Of a stretch of DNA of 64,000 bases, positions 48,641 through 60,630 are shown one piece after another. Below the pieces are notes generated by a model, which did no database searches, had not been told where the DNA came from, and saw only the letters and a list, made by a program, of their open reading frames with translations. Within the stretch, counting starts at the first letter, position 1. Each line of letters starts with the position of its first letter. The DNA comes from Gorsachius magnificus. Lineage: Eukaryota > Chordata > Aves > Pelecaniformes > Ardeidae. The stretch covers positions 120,922,837 to 120,986,836 of the forward strand of contig CM067083.1 of assembly GCA_034008185.1 (NCBI GenBank), written 5' to 3'. Position numbers and translations under genes: made by a program.

Positions 48641-50365
48641 TACATCATCTTACTTGTGTCAAGGAGAATGAAGGATTTTCAGTTTCACTCAGTGCAGGTG
48701 ATCGCTTGGAGAAGCTGTGCACAGACGTGCCATGGTTTGGGGAAGAATAGGTTGCTGCCAGGCTGGCCACAGAACACAAAGAGCCAGTTTAAGTTTTCAA
48801 TATTTATCTTTCAATCCACTGACTGCCAAGCAGCCTCCAGATAAACCCTGTGTGGATCCAAAATCTTTCATTGCAGGGCTGAATTTTGCATCTTACATCT
48901 GATAGGACCCCATCTGCATAGCTCAAGGTTTTTTTTTCATTTCTCATGTCTGGTATGGAATTGCTGAGCACTACCTACTTTTTTCAGGCAAAAGCCTTTT
49001 TTATCCCAGTCAAATTTAATATTTCATAAGTGAATAATTGGAAATCAAGTTTAAACCTTCAAACTTTTCTTTTTGACAGAGATTACTTAAAAAAACAAAG
49101 AAATTTTTGACCAGAATTTTGCTTTATACACATATACACATAACTTTCACCCAGAGCTAACTCAGGAATGGCAGGATGGATTTGTTTCAAACTCTCTAGA
49201 ATGCTTTTTGACAGACACATATGGGATTGTTTCCATTATGCAAAGGGTAAGATTTTGGGCACATGAGATTTTGAACTTGGGTCTGCAATCAGTTTACCTT
49301 AAGGCTCTGACCAAGTCACATAAATATGCCTACGCATCAATACAGGTAGTCTCCGTACTTAACTTTGTAGCTCTGGCTGGTCTGTTGAGTTTCTCACCTG
49401 TAAAATAGAGGTGACATTGCTTTATAAAGAATTTTCAAATCTCTGAACTGAAACTTTCTTAGAATTACAGATCATATTGACAATATCAAATTTTACCATC
49501 TGCTACATTCATCTGACATCATTCCTGTACACTGGAAAAGGATAATTGATTCTGCTTGATAATCAGCTTCAAATATAGTAGCACAAGCAAACCTTTGTGA
49601 GATTAAATGATGCAAAATTCAGGAAAGATTGGATTCCTCTGGCTATATCTCATGTGTTCTAATTTAAAAGTGTTTAAACTTCATTCTTGGAAGCAGATCA
49701 TGGTTATGTATTCAATATCTCAAATTTCTGCTAGAAATTTTATAAAATTTCAAAATTTCAAACACATTCAGACTGCTTTCACTGTCCAGGATTTAAAAGA
49801 GACCAAACCTACATCATTAGGATGTTTTGGTGGTAAACTTCAAAATCATGTCAAAACAAGAAATAACAATACTAGGCCATTCTGTTATCTTGTAATTCCC
49901 AGTTTCTTAGATATTTAAGAGTAGCTGAATATAATTCTCTCAGTTTGGTAAGTGGGAAAATGAAGATACAGAGAAGATAAGGCCCTGTTCTTAAATAATT
50001 TTTTAAGCTTAAGTAGTAATTGCTAAATCCATAAATGGACTATGAAGAATGTTTTCTTAGCTGCTTCCTAGTGGTCTATTTTTCCTTGGCACCTTGGTGG
50101 TTCTCCAGGAACACCTCCTTTTCTGGCAGTGAGCATAACCTACTCAAATCATGATGCTGGAAAGTTTAGCACCTAAAATCCCAGCATTTCACAGCAAATG
50201 CACTCCCTGACCTCTCTTGTCAGTCATACCTAATCAACTAGGAATCTGAAACAGGTCTGGATGACTTATGGAATGGATTCACTTTCCCAAAGGTTAGAGG
50301 AGTGCCCACTAAATATTTTCTGTGAAAGCAGTAAGTGGGAGAAGGTATAAATACTTAGATTTGAA

Positions 50366-50552
50366 ATCATAGAATCATAGAATCACCTCGGTTGGAAAAG
50401 ACCTTTAAGATCATCGAGTCCAACCGTTAACCTAGCACTGCCATCCCACCACTAAACCCTGTCCCTAAGCACCTCATCTATCCTTCTTTTAAATACCTCC
50501 AGGGAGGAGGACTCCACCACCTCCCTGGGCAGCCCATTCCAGAGCCTGAAAA
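50366..50552 (-). repeat. CR1 LINE fragment, older subfamily
   Basis: Plus strand opens with AATCATAGAATCATAGAATC and continues with GGTTGGAAAAGACCTTTAAG, ATCATCGAGTCCAACCGTTA and a CACCACCTCCCTGGGCAGCC block. These are the 3' UTR and ORF2 end of a CR1 subfamily distinct from the 27.7 kb type (GTTAACCTAGCACTGCCA insert). Truncated to about 187 bp. Confidence 0.93.
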
Positions 50553-51502
50553 TCTATCCAGGACATCACTCTCACTAAATCTTCAATCACTGTGAACAGC
50601 CAAGCTTTGATTTTTTCACTGACAGAGACAACCTAATAATTATTGATTACATAAAGCCACCAGGGGACATGGGTTTGGTATCAGTAGCAATTCACAGGCA
50701 AAACTCTTCCTAATGGAGCTCCAAGATCATGTCTTGCACCATTCTGAAGGTCTTCACACCTCTGATTGCACATTTGTCCTTCAAGTTTTCCTACTTAAGT
50801 ATAAAAATACGCAGAAGTCTTCCACACTAATACTTCGTTCTTAGCACCCAATGAGATACCGGTGATTAGTTCAGGTCTTCTCAGGTGCAACCATGTTCAT
50901 TCAAATAAATTTAAGTGATCCATGATATTCCCATGCCATTTTTTGGAAAGTGTACAACATTGATTATGTGGCTTACCTTTTCAGTTGTACAAACCAATAC
51001 TGATCCTAGGACTTTCCAGATTTAGAGCTGGAATAAGGTTTCCAGGTAAGACTTACTGACCCTGTTTCTCTATCTGGCTGGACTGACCTTCAAAACCAAA
51101 GTTGAAGAAGGACTCAGTTAATGTATGTCTACAAACTTGTAACTTGATTTTTATATAAGTGCTAAGCTAACTCTGTTTAATTGATTTTCCACATTGTACA
51201 CTGAGAAATAGGATTTTTATGGCTCTTGAATAATTCAGAACTTTGATTCCTAAGGCAAAAAAAATGGGCAAGGAATAAAAGCATAATTATCATTGTAGCA
51301 GAGGTCAAAAGGACAAGCTGGCCATAAGTTCATAATGTGCTTGTGCTCTTGGACTCATTGTGGACTGTGGAATATTACCTTGTTGAAATCTTATTACTTA
51401 AGGAAAAAAAAAAAAGCGCACAGGCAGTTAGCTGCAGAAGAAATGGAGGAAGTGTTAATTTTTAAGCAAGTTTGACAAAGATTGAGTTTCATATGACAAA
51501 TA

Positions 51503-52272
51503 CTGTCAGCAAGACAGGATTCTGTCAGTGGAAGAAGTTTAAACATTAACAATTTCTGTCAGGCTGTTGACACAACCACGGCAGACATTTCCCAAGATGC
51601 TGAGATGACTGCTGGCATTTGTCAACAATCCTGTCACAGTGACAGCAATAAGACCATGTCTGGAAATGTGACAGTTTTGGCTTTGTGTTCCCCTGAGCAT
51701 TGGCCCAGGTGTTCAGAGAAAGTGTGGGAAAAACCCGTATTTCTGCATTGTCATTCGAACACGGAAAAAACACAGGAGGAAAATGAGCTGTCACTCCAAT
51801 TCCCATGATGCCTTGCTGCTTAGCATAACTCTACTCTGCGGCCCAGGGTCCACTGGTCCATACTCTGACAGATAATTAAGAAAGCAGCAGCTTTTTCTAG
51901 ACGGCTCTTCCTCATGATTTGCATTTTAGCCAGAGGCGACCAGTTATAAAAAAAACATGATGGAAAGATGGTAAGAAGCCAATTAGATGGATGGATGGCT
52001 GACTGACAGCTCTCTGGTATTACTACTCCAGATTTCATTGTATGTAGCCTGGCAGTTTTCAACAAGAACCAACTTTTGCAGGTTTGTAGAGCTGTTAAAT
52101 GAAGGACTATATATAGAATGTAATGGTTTTGCACAAATCTTTTACATTTTCCTGAAATAAACATTTATTATTTCTGTTCTAGTTTAAGTGCAATAATCTT
52201 TCTTAATTAATCACAATTTACGTAACTGCATTCAGAAATTCTGGAAGACTTTGTATTAAAATAGCTCTGTCA
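51503..52272. promoter_or_regulatory. Cluster of TGACAG sites (TALE-homeodomain-type), candidate enhancer
   Basis: TGACAG or its complement CTGTCA occurs at 51503, 51522, 51555, 51631, 51640, 51669, 51788, 51866, 52014 and 52267. That is ten copies in 770 bp, where about 0.4 is expected on two strands in random sequence. Six lie in the first 172 bp. TGACAG is the core recognised by MEIS, PREP and TGIF homeodomain proteins. Two sites form a perfect inverted pair. The sequence around them is complex, not a tandem repeat. Regulatory function is inferred. Confidence 0.4.
51631..51645. promoter_or_regulatory. 15-bp inverted repeat with paired TGACAG sites
   Basis: CTGTCACAGTGACAG: two 7-base arms, each containing a TGACAG core, around a single central A. 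It is a plausible binding site for a TALE homeodomain dimer. Confidence 0.45.
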
Positions 52273-54462
52273 ATACAGCAATGATTAAAAAGTGAGCTGT
52301 AAGTTAAACAGCGGCACTTCACTACACGGCAGAGGTGAAGCCAGTTAGCAATTCATGTTTCTAAGAAGCAAGTCTGATTTTTAACATTATTAAATGACAC
52401 TGATTCATTTGAAAGACTAAAAGATTTTTTTGAAAGAAATAAGGTATTTGAAAGAATAAAGGGATATCTGAAATTTCTCATTGTGCTGGGAGAATCTGTT
52501 CGCAGTGGATGTTTCCTTTCTTCTGGGGATCTTTTTTTTAACTTTTCTTTTTTTTTCTGTTGTTTTTCTCAGAGAGAAAAGATTGTTTTGCACAGGACCT
52601 AACAGTTTTAAATATGAAATAGCTTGTAAATTGCTACTTTCCAGCTCATCTGTTCAGCTCCAACAGCTGGTAGCCAATCAGAAATATTCTTCTGTGCTAG
52701 TGCCTTGTGGCTGTATCTCACTATAAAATTTAAACATTAGCAGGGCTTTTGTTTCACTTTTGTGTTGTTTGTGGATTTTTATTTTTTTTTTTTTATGAAT
52801 ACCAAATTTAACAAAGCGCGGCAGCAATTGCAGTTCCAAAGCTGCAACTGCCATCCGATGAGTAATAGTCTTCGCCAACATAAAAAGTCCCTCAGCCTTC
52901 TTTGGGTTCTGCAAGTTTATCCAATGCTGGCAATTATCTCTTGATGAATGGTTGGTTGTTTTAGCAAAGTTTCCCATAAACCGATGCTTCAAGGAATATG
53001 ACTTCGTGGATGTGAGTCATCCAAATTGTTGGGAGCATGGATAACTGAAAATGTTGCTCCTTCCTTTTGCCTGCTGCAATAAAACAAAACCAAAACAAAC
53101 CCATTGGAATCTCTTTGTTCAAAACTGGCTAGGATTTCTTTTTTTTGATTAAAAAATAGGACAAAAACATAAAGCAAATTCATAACACATTAAAGGCTAG
53201 GTTATACTAATTCATGTTAAATAGCAGTCCGGTGGTTTTCCACTGGAACAAAATAGAATATTCATATTAACAGAGTAAGAGAATTTATTCTATAGTGAAG
53301 TGCTCAGAGCTTGCAAAACTTTCAGAAGACTAAGAAATCTTCTGCCAGCCTTGCCTTCTGTTTCACTTCATTCTTCACTACATCCCCATTTTTCATACTC
53401 CCGGAAAAACCTGAACTGTGGGCTGCAGGACATGTTCTGAACCTCCTGGGGAAACAGTTGGACTTCTAACACCACAGCTTGTAGATCTTCCCAAAATTCA
53501 AGTCTCCACTGCAAGGTCCTTCATCTCTTTTTTATCATCCAGCTACACAAACACCTCTCCCACATAATCTATTGTTACACCTACCACAATAGATGGCCCT
53601 TAAGACTCTTCATCACATTTCCACTGTATCTGAAATTTTGTACTGTAATTAAGACTTCTATTTTATCCTGAAAACCCTTAGTCTCAGACTACCCAGCCAC
53701 CTCCATATTAGTGATAATCCTAGTATACCATAGATTTAGCCCAAAAGTATCATAGCTGGCAAGCACTGAAGGTTAAATACATCAAAATGCATAAAAAACT
53801 TCAGTACAGAATAAATTTTGCCAACTAAATTCCTTGAAGGGGAAACATGCTGATCTGTGATGGGAGTTGGAAAACCAGTACAATTCTGAAAAAGCTTGAG
53901 TATAGGAATTGTGATGTAGTGCTTAGGAAGTCCTGTATGGCTGGGGAAAATCTCACACTACTTTTGCTGACCTGAATTTAAAATCTTGGGAGAACACTCC
54001 ATGAGAAAAATCAGAATGCAGCAGCCTTAATTTTCTATTCCTAACCTTGACAGGAACTTGCCAGGTTTCTTCCAAGTAGTAACAAAGATACAAAGATGTT
54101 GATCATGACAATCTCTAAACTGAAATTACCACCTGTTATTGGGATGGCAAGGAGAATTTAGGACAGAGTATTTCCAAATAAACTGAAAAGTCTGCTAATC
54201 CTGTATCTTCCAGATCATTTAAGCATACTTTTTTCCCATTAGATTTATGACCACATATACTTATTTCAAAGTATTATCTGTGAATTTGGTTTAGTAGCTG
54301 TTCATGAAAACGCCTTTTATTTAAGCTCAACTTTTTTCATTTAGGTCTTCAAAATACTTATACAAAAATGAAAAATAATGAAACCATCTTTTTAGAGGCA
54401 GATTATTTTAATGGCATGGAGATCTAATTAAACCAAAATATATTTTTAGCTTGCCCCCCAAA

Positions 54463-54484
54463 TCTATCTATCTATATATATATA
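54463..54484 (+). repeat. Compound TCTA/TA microsatellite
   Basis: (TCTA) units followed by alternating TA, then an A run and ACACAC/CATACA words to about 54530. Confidence 0.8.
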
Positions 54485-57400
54485 AAAAAAATACACAAAT
54501 ATGCACACACATACATTCACACATACATTCTGCAAATAATCTCAAAAATTAAAGAGCTGTCCTCACAGAAAATTATATGGATTTCAAGAGATACAAGGTC
54601 TGGAAGGAAAATGAGAAGGTGGGAAAGAGGAAAGGAGGGCGATTAATGTAAATTTTTACTATAATTTCTTCCAATGTTTATTTATTTAAAATATAAAATG
54701 TGGATTATTTTAAATCACTTCTTTATTTGCAAAAAATGTCAGAAATACTTGTGAATTTTATTTCAAGGTATCTAAGAGTGAAGTAACCCTGATCCAGAAA
54801 ATGCACAGTGAAAATTGAGTTGATTTGACTCACTGCTACTAGAGAAGGAAGAAATAAGCAGTCCTGGCATATTTTTTAACTTTTTCACCTGGAAACACCC
54901 AAAAAGACTGGACAAAGTAAACATGGCACACATTGTTTGCTTGAGCTATTTGTTTTGTTACAGTTGGGTTTCTAAAGATGGTGTCAGGGAATTAACTGTT
55001 AACACGATCGTTACACAAGGGGTGCTAAAGTGTGTTCTATTAAAACTTCAGTGATGATTTTGATGTGCCGGGCTGTAGTGATCAGATTTGGTACATGACT
55101 ATGAAACCTGAAACTGCTCCTAGGAAGTAGGAGTTAGAAAGATTCAGGGTTGAAAACATCTAATCTGCCTTTGCCTACGTAAAAATTAGGCATTTAGTCT
55201 AAGCTTGATTCTTCTCAGGTCAGGTTGGATATCCGCTCTGGGGATGATCCATCCTTTCCTAAGACCAAGTGCCTTGAAACTTCAACTATTTATCTTTATA
55301 AGCCATAGGAGGAAGCTGAATGTCTAGATTAAAGTAGTCACTCACTTTTTAGGTGGTTCATCTTGAACAAAATAGATCCCAAACCCCCTCCCTACATGGC
55401 TGTGTTTTGGGATTTAGATCTTATTCAGTTCTTTGGCTTTTCCAGTACTGGAGGCCAGGATATTGCTCAGCTCTGACACAGTGGTTTGTGTGATAAATCA
55501 CTTTCTTTAAGGAGAATCTAGAAATTTCCTTATAGATCTTTTGTCTAATAGTCAATTCTGTCCAGCTCCCTAGGTAAGTAATATTATAAACCTAGCAGTG
55601 GTTTAAGCCTACCTTTCTTTGTTCTTTCAGTGTAAGTTGTTAGCTGTCAACAGCTGCTTTATTATTATATAAGGAAAGTTATTCTTTTTGGGTGTTTGAT
55701 GCCCTATTTTCCCCACAGCAGTGATGAAAAATTACATATGAGATAAAGGCAGAAGATGCTGAAGGTAAGAACTACTGTATTATTCACCACTATTTATTAC
55801 TTCTAGTGTAATAAAACACTAACATAACAATAACACAAACTCCAAATATAGCCAGAATACTGCAGGAGAAACACTTTGCCCATGGTCTTGAAGCCAACAC
55901 AAGCATAATTTAATATTAGATGATATGACGGATGTACTGAACATGAAAAAACACCACGCTCTTCAACCCAAACCAACACAAACATGACAGATGAAAACAA
56001 CTGTTAATGTGGAACTTAAAAGCAGAGAAATCTTTGTGTAGAAATATTGCAGCAGGTCTTAAGGTTTGACTAAAGACCAAGAAAAAACCCCTTGCATTTC
56101 CCTAGTGGCCTGGAGAGCAGGTTCAAAAAGCATAGGGCACAGCAGCAAAAAGTCTGATCACAGAGGGTTTAAAATGGAAAAGGAGAATCACAAGTATTCC
56201 CTAATTGGAAGACTGGAGAGAACAAGGGTAAGCTTAGCTTTAGTTTTTGTGGAGGTATCAGGAACACTGATTTTCAGGTAAAAGTAGAAGAAGGAAGAGT
56301 GAGGAAGATGAGGTATTCACTGAAATGTCAAGATAAAATCGATAGAGCATTTTCTGGGAAATCAATGCAGAGAGTGGAAGACATTCAAGATAACAGAGAA
56401 GCAAATGCTTTCTCTGGAGCAGATGAAAACTCCAACAGTGGCACTGAAAACAGGTGTTGTTTTCATAATTAAAACTCAAGGGAAACCTGCCTAAAGGGAG
56501 CCATAATAATGAAATAGGGGAAAAAATACCCATGGAGAACAACATCTCATTAGGAGAGATAAATTTCACATACGAACAATGTTGAGTTAAATGATAAATT
56601 GTTTTTCTTAATGGTACTCTGGTGTGAGACAGGTTCAGAGGTTCTGCTTATTTTGCTGCAAGCTGGTGATTAATGACTGCGAAGGTTTTCACACAAGTGT
56701 GAAAGACAGGATTGGAAAATGAAGATGCAAGTTGTCTCTCCAAAGGGGAACTTTGTAAAAGCAGTGTCTGGACAGAAATAGGAAAGCCTTTGAGAGGTTA
56801 GAAAGCCCTTATAATAATTGGCTGTGGAATGACCCAGTTTAGTTATTTTGTGTTTGGTTGCTGGTTAATACTGTTTTCCCCTTGTAACCGATGCACACTA
56901 AAACCTCAAGAATAAGACCCTGAGGCAATTCAGAAATCATCTACAGTGTATTTTCTCAGAGATAAAAAACATCAGCGACTCCAGTCCCTCTGACTCAGCT
57001 TGGTGTTCAGGTACCATGGAGTCAAATGTGGTACAGACAAGCAGCGCGTTGCCGGAAACCCTCCAGGAAATCTGAAATGTCTCGGTGATTCTACGCTTGA
57101 TTTTTCATAACCTTATCAATACTGTTCCTCAAATGGGGATGTTTAAAGACGGTGAGAAACTGTTTATGTCAAGGGGTGGCTCGCAATGCAGAGGAAAACT
57201 AGTTTGCTGTGAATAAAACTCTTCTGCTATGAACGGAGTTTTCAGAGGAGCGGTGTAGTGCTGGGATTTCTGATAAGGGATTTTTGGGGTAAACGTCTGC
57301 AGCAGATCCGATGTTCTCCAGTTTCTATGTGCTTAGTAGGCACAGTCAGGATTCAGGAGCTGTTACAGTTGACTAATTACCTCCTGCATGTCCAGAAGTG

Positions 57401-58317
57401 CCAAACAGGCCAATAAATCCTCAATTCTGTAAAGAAAAAAAGCCACTATTCCAGCAAGTTCTTGGGTGGGAAGCAAAGATACACCATAAAGAACATTGTC
57501 AGTTGTTCAGAGGTAAAAAATCTTGGCCGTTGTCACACGTAGTGACATGGAATATGTAGCCAAACATGCCTGTTCAATCACAACATGTTTAAAATGAGCA
57601 ATTGTAAAGTCATACGTCTAAACATAAAGGCTCTGTTTGAAGACTGGGTTCATCATCTGCAAGCAAAAAATTTAGAAAGGATAAGAATTAATAATGTTCT
57701 TACGTGTGTACCATAGGGCTAGTAATGAATAGCAGTGATTTTGTCTCCAAGCACATCACTGAAGAGATCAATACTTTATTGAGTTCAGATCTCTAGACAG
57801 TAAAAAAGGATGCTAGAAAACTGAAAAACATGTGGAAAGCTACTGTCAGCACCGAAAATATTACACTGGAAAACTTAAGGAGTTTTACTCTCTTTTACTA
57901 CATCTCCAAGGCTAAACAGTGACAACCCTGAGTTTATACTTCACATCCACAGAATCTCAAGAATCATGAGACACTTTTGTCTCATAGGGAAAAGCTCACG
58001 ATGTACTGCCTGGAATTAAAAGTCAGGCAAACCAACGTTAGAAAAACCCATATATTTTTCATTTAGGGTGATGAATAAGAAGAAAAAGAACTTATACTAT
58101 CATAAACGATCTTTTATGGAGTTTTACTGAGACTTGTATTAGGCATCATAACAATAGCGTATTGCTGTAAAAATTACATCTCCACTTGATATGATTAAGC
58201 TGATATAGATGTCTAGAAGAGATAAGGTTTTCCTGTGATCTCAAATCATGTCTGTACCAAAGACCTTTTCTGGAGGTGGCATATAGCAACATAGTGTTTC
58301 TTTTGTGTATGGAACCT

Positions 58318-59136
58318 GGACAAGCAGGAGAGGTGGGCCTGTGTGAACCTCATGAGGTTCAACAAGGCCAAGTTCAAGGTCCTGCACCTGGGTCGGGGTA
58401 ACCCCTGGTATCAATACAGGCTGGGAGAAGAAAGGATCGAGAGCAGCCCTGCCGAGAGGGACTTGGGTGTGCTGGTGGATGAAAAGCTGGACATGAACCG
58501 GCAACGTGTGCTGGCAGCCCAGAAGGCCAACCATACTCTAGGCTGCATCAGGAGAAGCGTGGCCAGCGTTGAGGGAGGGGATTCTGCCCCTCTACTCTGC
58601 TCTGGTGAGACTTCACCTGGAGCCCTGTGTCCAGCTCTGGAGCCCTCAGCACAAGAAGGACATGGAACTGTTGCAGCAGGGCCAGAGGAGGGCTACTAAA
58701 ATGATCCGAGGGCTGGAGCACCTCTCCTATGAGGACAGGCTGAGAGAGTTGGGCTTGTTCAGCCTGCAGAAGAGAAGGGTGCGGGGAGACCTGATTGCGG
58801 CCTTTCAGTACCTAAAGGGGGCCTATAGGAAAGATGGGGAAAATCTTTTTAGCAGGGCCAGCTGTGACAGGACAAGGGGTGATGGTTTTAAACTAAAACA
58901 GGGTAGATTTAGACTGGATATGAGGAGGAAATTCTTTACACTGAGGGTGGTGAAACCCTGGCAGGGGTTGCCCAGAGAGGTGGTGGAGGCCCCATCCCTG
59001 GGAACATTCAAGGCCAGGTTGGATGGGGCTCTGAGCAACCTGATCTAGTTAGCAGTGTCCCTGCTCACTGCAGGGGGGTTGGACTAGATGACCTCTAGGG
59101 GTCCCTTCCAACCCAAAACTTTCTATGATTCTATGA
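58318..59136 (+). repeat. Long young CR1 LINE fragment, frameshifted ORF2
   Basis: The longest CR1 in the window (about 820 bp). ORF2 begins in frame at about 58343 ([53 protein letters not shown]). Around 58565-58570 two bases appear to be missing relative to the 27.7 kb copy, and the coding sense moves to the next frame ([20 protein letters not shown] ... [14 protein letters not shown], stop at 59048). The 3' UTR and tail TTCTATGATTCTATGA follow. Upstream catalytic domains are lost by 5' truncation. It belongs to the same subfamily as the 27661-28335 and 60558-60630 copies. Confidence 0.97.
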
Positions 59137-60042
59137 ATTGAAGAGGTAGAATCTCAATACACATTCCTCTACTCTGCCAGATTTGATGAAATTCACTGTA
59201 TTTTGGCACGCAGCATGTCAAATATGAAACACCATTGAGCAACGCCCCATGAATTCAAGGGGGACACACATGTAATCTTGTGCAATTAAATTTGCACAGG
59301 GAATATGGATAGGTGAAATAGTAATTATCAAATTGGAGCTCTGCCAGAAAAGTGAGACAACCCTGTTGTCTTTGTTTGGTATCTCAAACTTTTCTATTTC
59401 AAGAAAAAACGGTTAGGATGTCCCTCCAGAGGCTTTATGCACCATCCTCATCCAAGGGACTGCTTTGCAAATTTATACATTCAGGACTGCTGCCTTAAAC
59501 ATGACATCTCACAGCCAGAAAGGAACCTAAATTCGGCTATTCCCAGCAAGAACTGAGAGCCCATGTCTCCTGTCCATAGAGCAAGACAAGTTATGTACCT
59601 TACAAAAGGATTTTTTGAGCTGAATTGTTTTAGCCAACTAAGCTGAAAAGCCAGCAAAACCAATGTGTCCTACATAATCACTTTTTTGCAACCCTGGGAT
59701 AAATATTGCTGCAAACCTGGAGTTCACCACTGGAATTTTTTCTAGATTTCAATTATAGACAGCTGAGTCATTGGGTGGCAACTTTTCTAGACAGAGGTCT
59801 AGCCTTCACAGGAGGTGGAGGTAGATGGTCCCCTCCTGAGCCTGTGGCTGGAAGAGCTGTTGGTTTAACCTGCTCTCCATGTTGAGAGGAGCACAGAACC
59901 CAGGTTTTGTCTATCCTGCAGGAGCTCTCCAGACTCTAGGGGACATTTAAAAATGAGCCTTTACCAACATTGCTCTTGGTTTTGGTTTTAAATGGAAAAG
60001 AAGAGGACAACTGTGCTTTCCTGAACAAGGCAATGCTGCCAA
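59137..60042. other. Non-coding sequence next to the coding-like segment
   Basis: No repeat recognised. On the minus strand, 59885-59770 is open in a different frame and proline-rich (ATGSGGDHLPPPPVKARP). It could be a continuation of the broken gene at 60043-60480 after a second frameshift. That is a weak inference. Confidence 0.35.
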
Positions 60043-60480
60043 TCAAGGCACCCCTGTGGCATCACTTTCCTCCCTTCTAGATGTCCCAGGCTTGTAGGTC
60101 CTGAAAAACCCATAGAAGTGGCATTGGTAGCAGAAGTCTCTGCAAATTATTTGTTTTGGAGTTTTGCACATCTCCCTGTTGGTATTGCGGACATACATTC
60201 TTCCATCAATGAAGTATCTGTCTTTGGGTCCCTTTGGCTGCAGCTGTGCTACTAAAGCACAGCCAGGCCCTGCTTCAAACACTGCCATGCAGTAAACTGT
60301 ACTGTTAATTGCTAGAATGGTTCCTGGACTCACACCTCGATTTCGGCCAAGGCCAATGAGCAACAACCACATAGCCGCTGGTGATTTCCACATAGGGATC
60401 ATGCCTAGTAGGAAATTCATGTGCAGTCATTGGTAGTGGAGGGTAAGAAAGCTGCTCTGTGTAGATGTGAACTCTCTTGT
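60043..60480 (-). pseudogene. Unidentified frameshifted protein-coding-like segment
   Basis: Two abutting minus-strand frames read like one protein. The first, from about 60480 to 60359, gives DKRVHIYTEQLSYPPLP, then HEFPTRHDPYVEITSGYVVVA. The second, from about 60360 to the TGA at 60043-60045, gives GRNRGVSPGTILAINSTVYC, FEAGPGCALVAQLQPKG, RYFIDGRMYVRNTNREMCK and ICRDFCYQCHFYGFFRTYKP. The switch lies between about 60345 and 60362 and needs a one-base shift. The mix of Cys, Trp/Tyr, Gly-Pro turns and charged residues is unlike the chance frames nearby. A possible splice acceptor (TTTTCCCTGATCCAAG, minus strand) ends at 60481, so this could be a decayed terminal exon or a retrocopy fragment. 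I do not recognise the family. A chance frame or an assembly indel in a real exon remain possible. Confidence 0.4.
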
Positions 60481-60557
60481 CTTGGATCAGGGAAAAGTTA
60501 CAGACTTGTTTTATAGTAATAAAATTATAGTGCAGTAATAGATTGTTCTTAAATTAA

Positions 60558-60630
60558 GGGGGGTTGGACTAGATGACCTCTAGGGGTCCCTTCCAACCTA
60601 AAACATTCTATGATTCTATGATTCTGTGAT
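60558..60630 (+). repeat. CR1 LINE, short 3' tail
   Basis: GGGGGGTTGGACTAGATGAC, then CTCTAGGGGTCCCTTCCAAC and three tail units (ATTCTATG, ATTCTATG, ATTCTGTG). It is almost identical to the 3' end of the 58318-59136 copy, so it is a recent, 5'-truncated insertion of the same subfamily. It lies about 75 bp upstream (in minus-strand sense) of the coding-like segment. Confidence 0.94.

Larger units (their letters stand above)
46370..50365. other. Unique non-coding sequence with an enhancer-like stretch
   Basis: No transposon or gene recognised. Holds a purine-rich tract (48212-48275) and the candidate regulatory stretch 48320-48640. Confidence 0.5.
50553..58317. other. Unique AT-rich sequence with a TGACAG-rich segment
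   Basis: No gene recognised. The TGACAG cluster at 51503-52272 is listed separately. T-rich runs lie near 52540-52556 and 52783-52794, and a compound TCTA/TA microsatellite at 54463-54484. Open frames are at most 114 codons and unrecognised. Confidence 0.5.

Noticed and set aside
58823..59038. 71-codon minus-strand frame
   Set aside because: Antisense of the CR1 copy at 58318-59136; similar frames arise on the antisense of the other CR1 copies.
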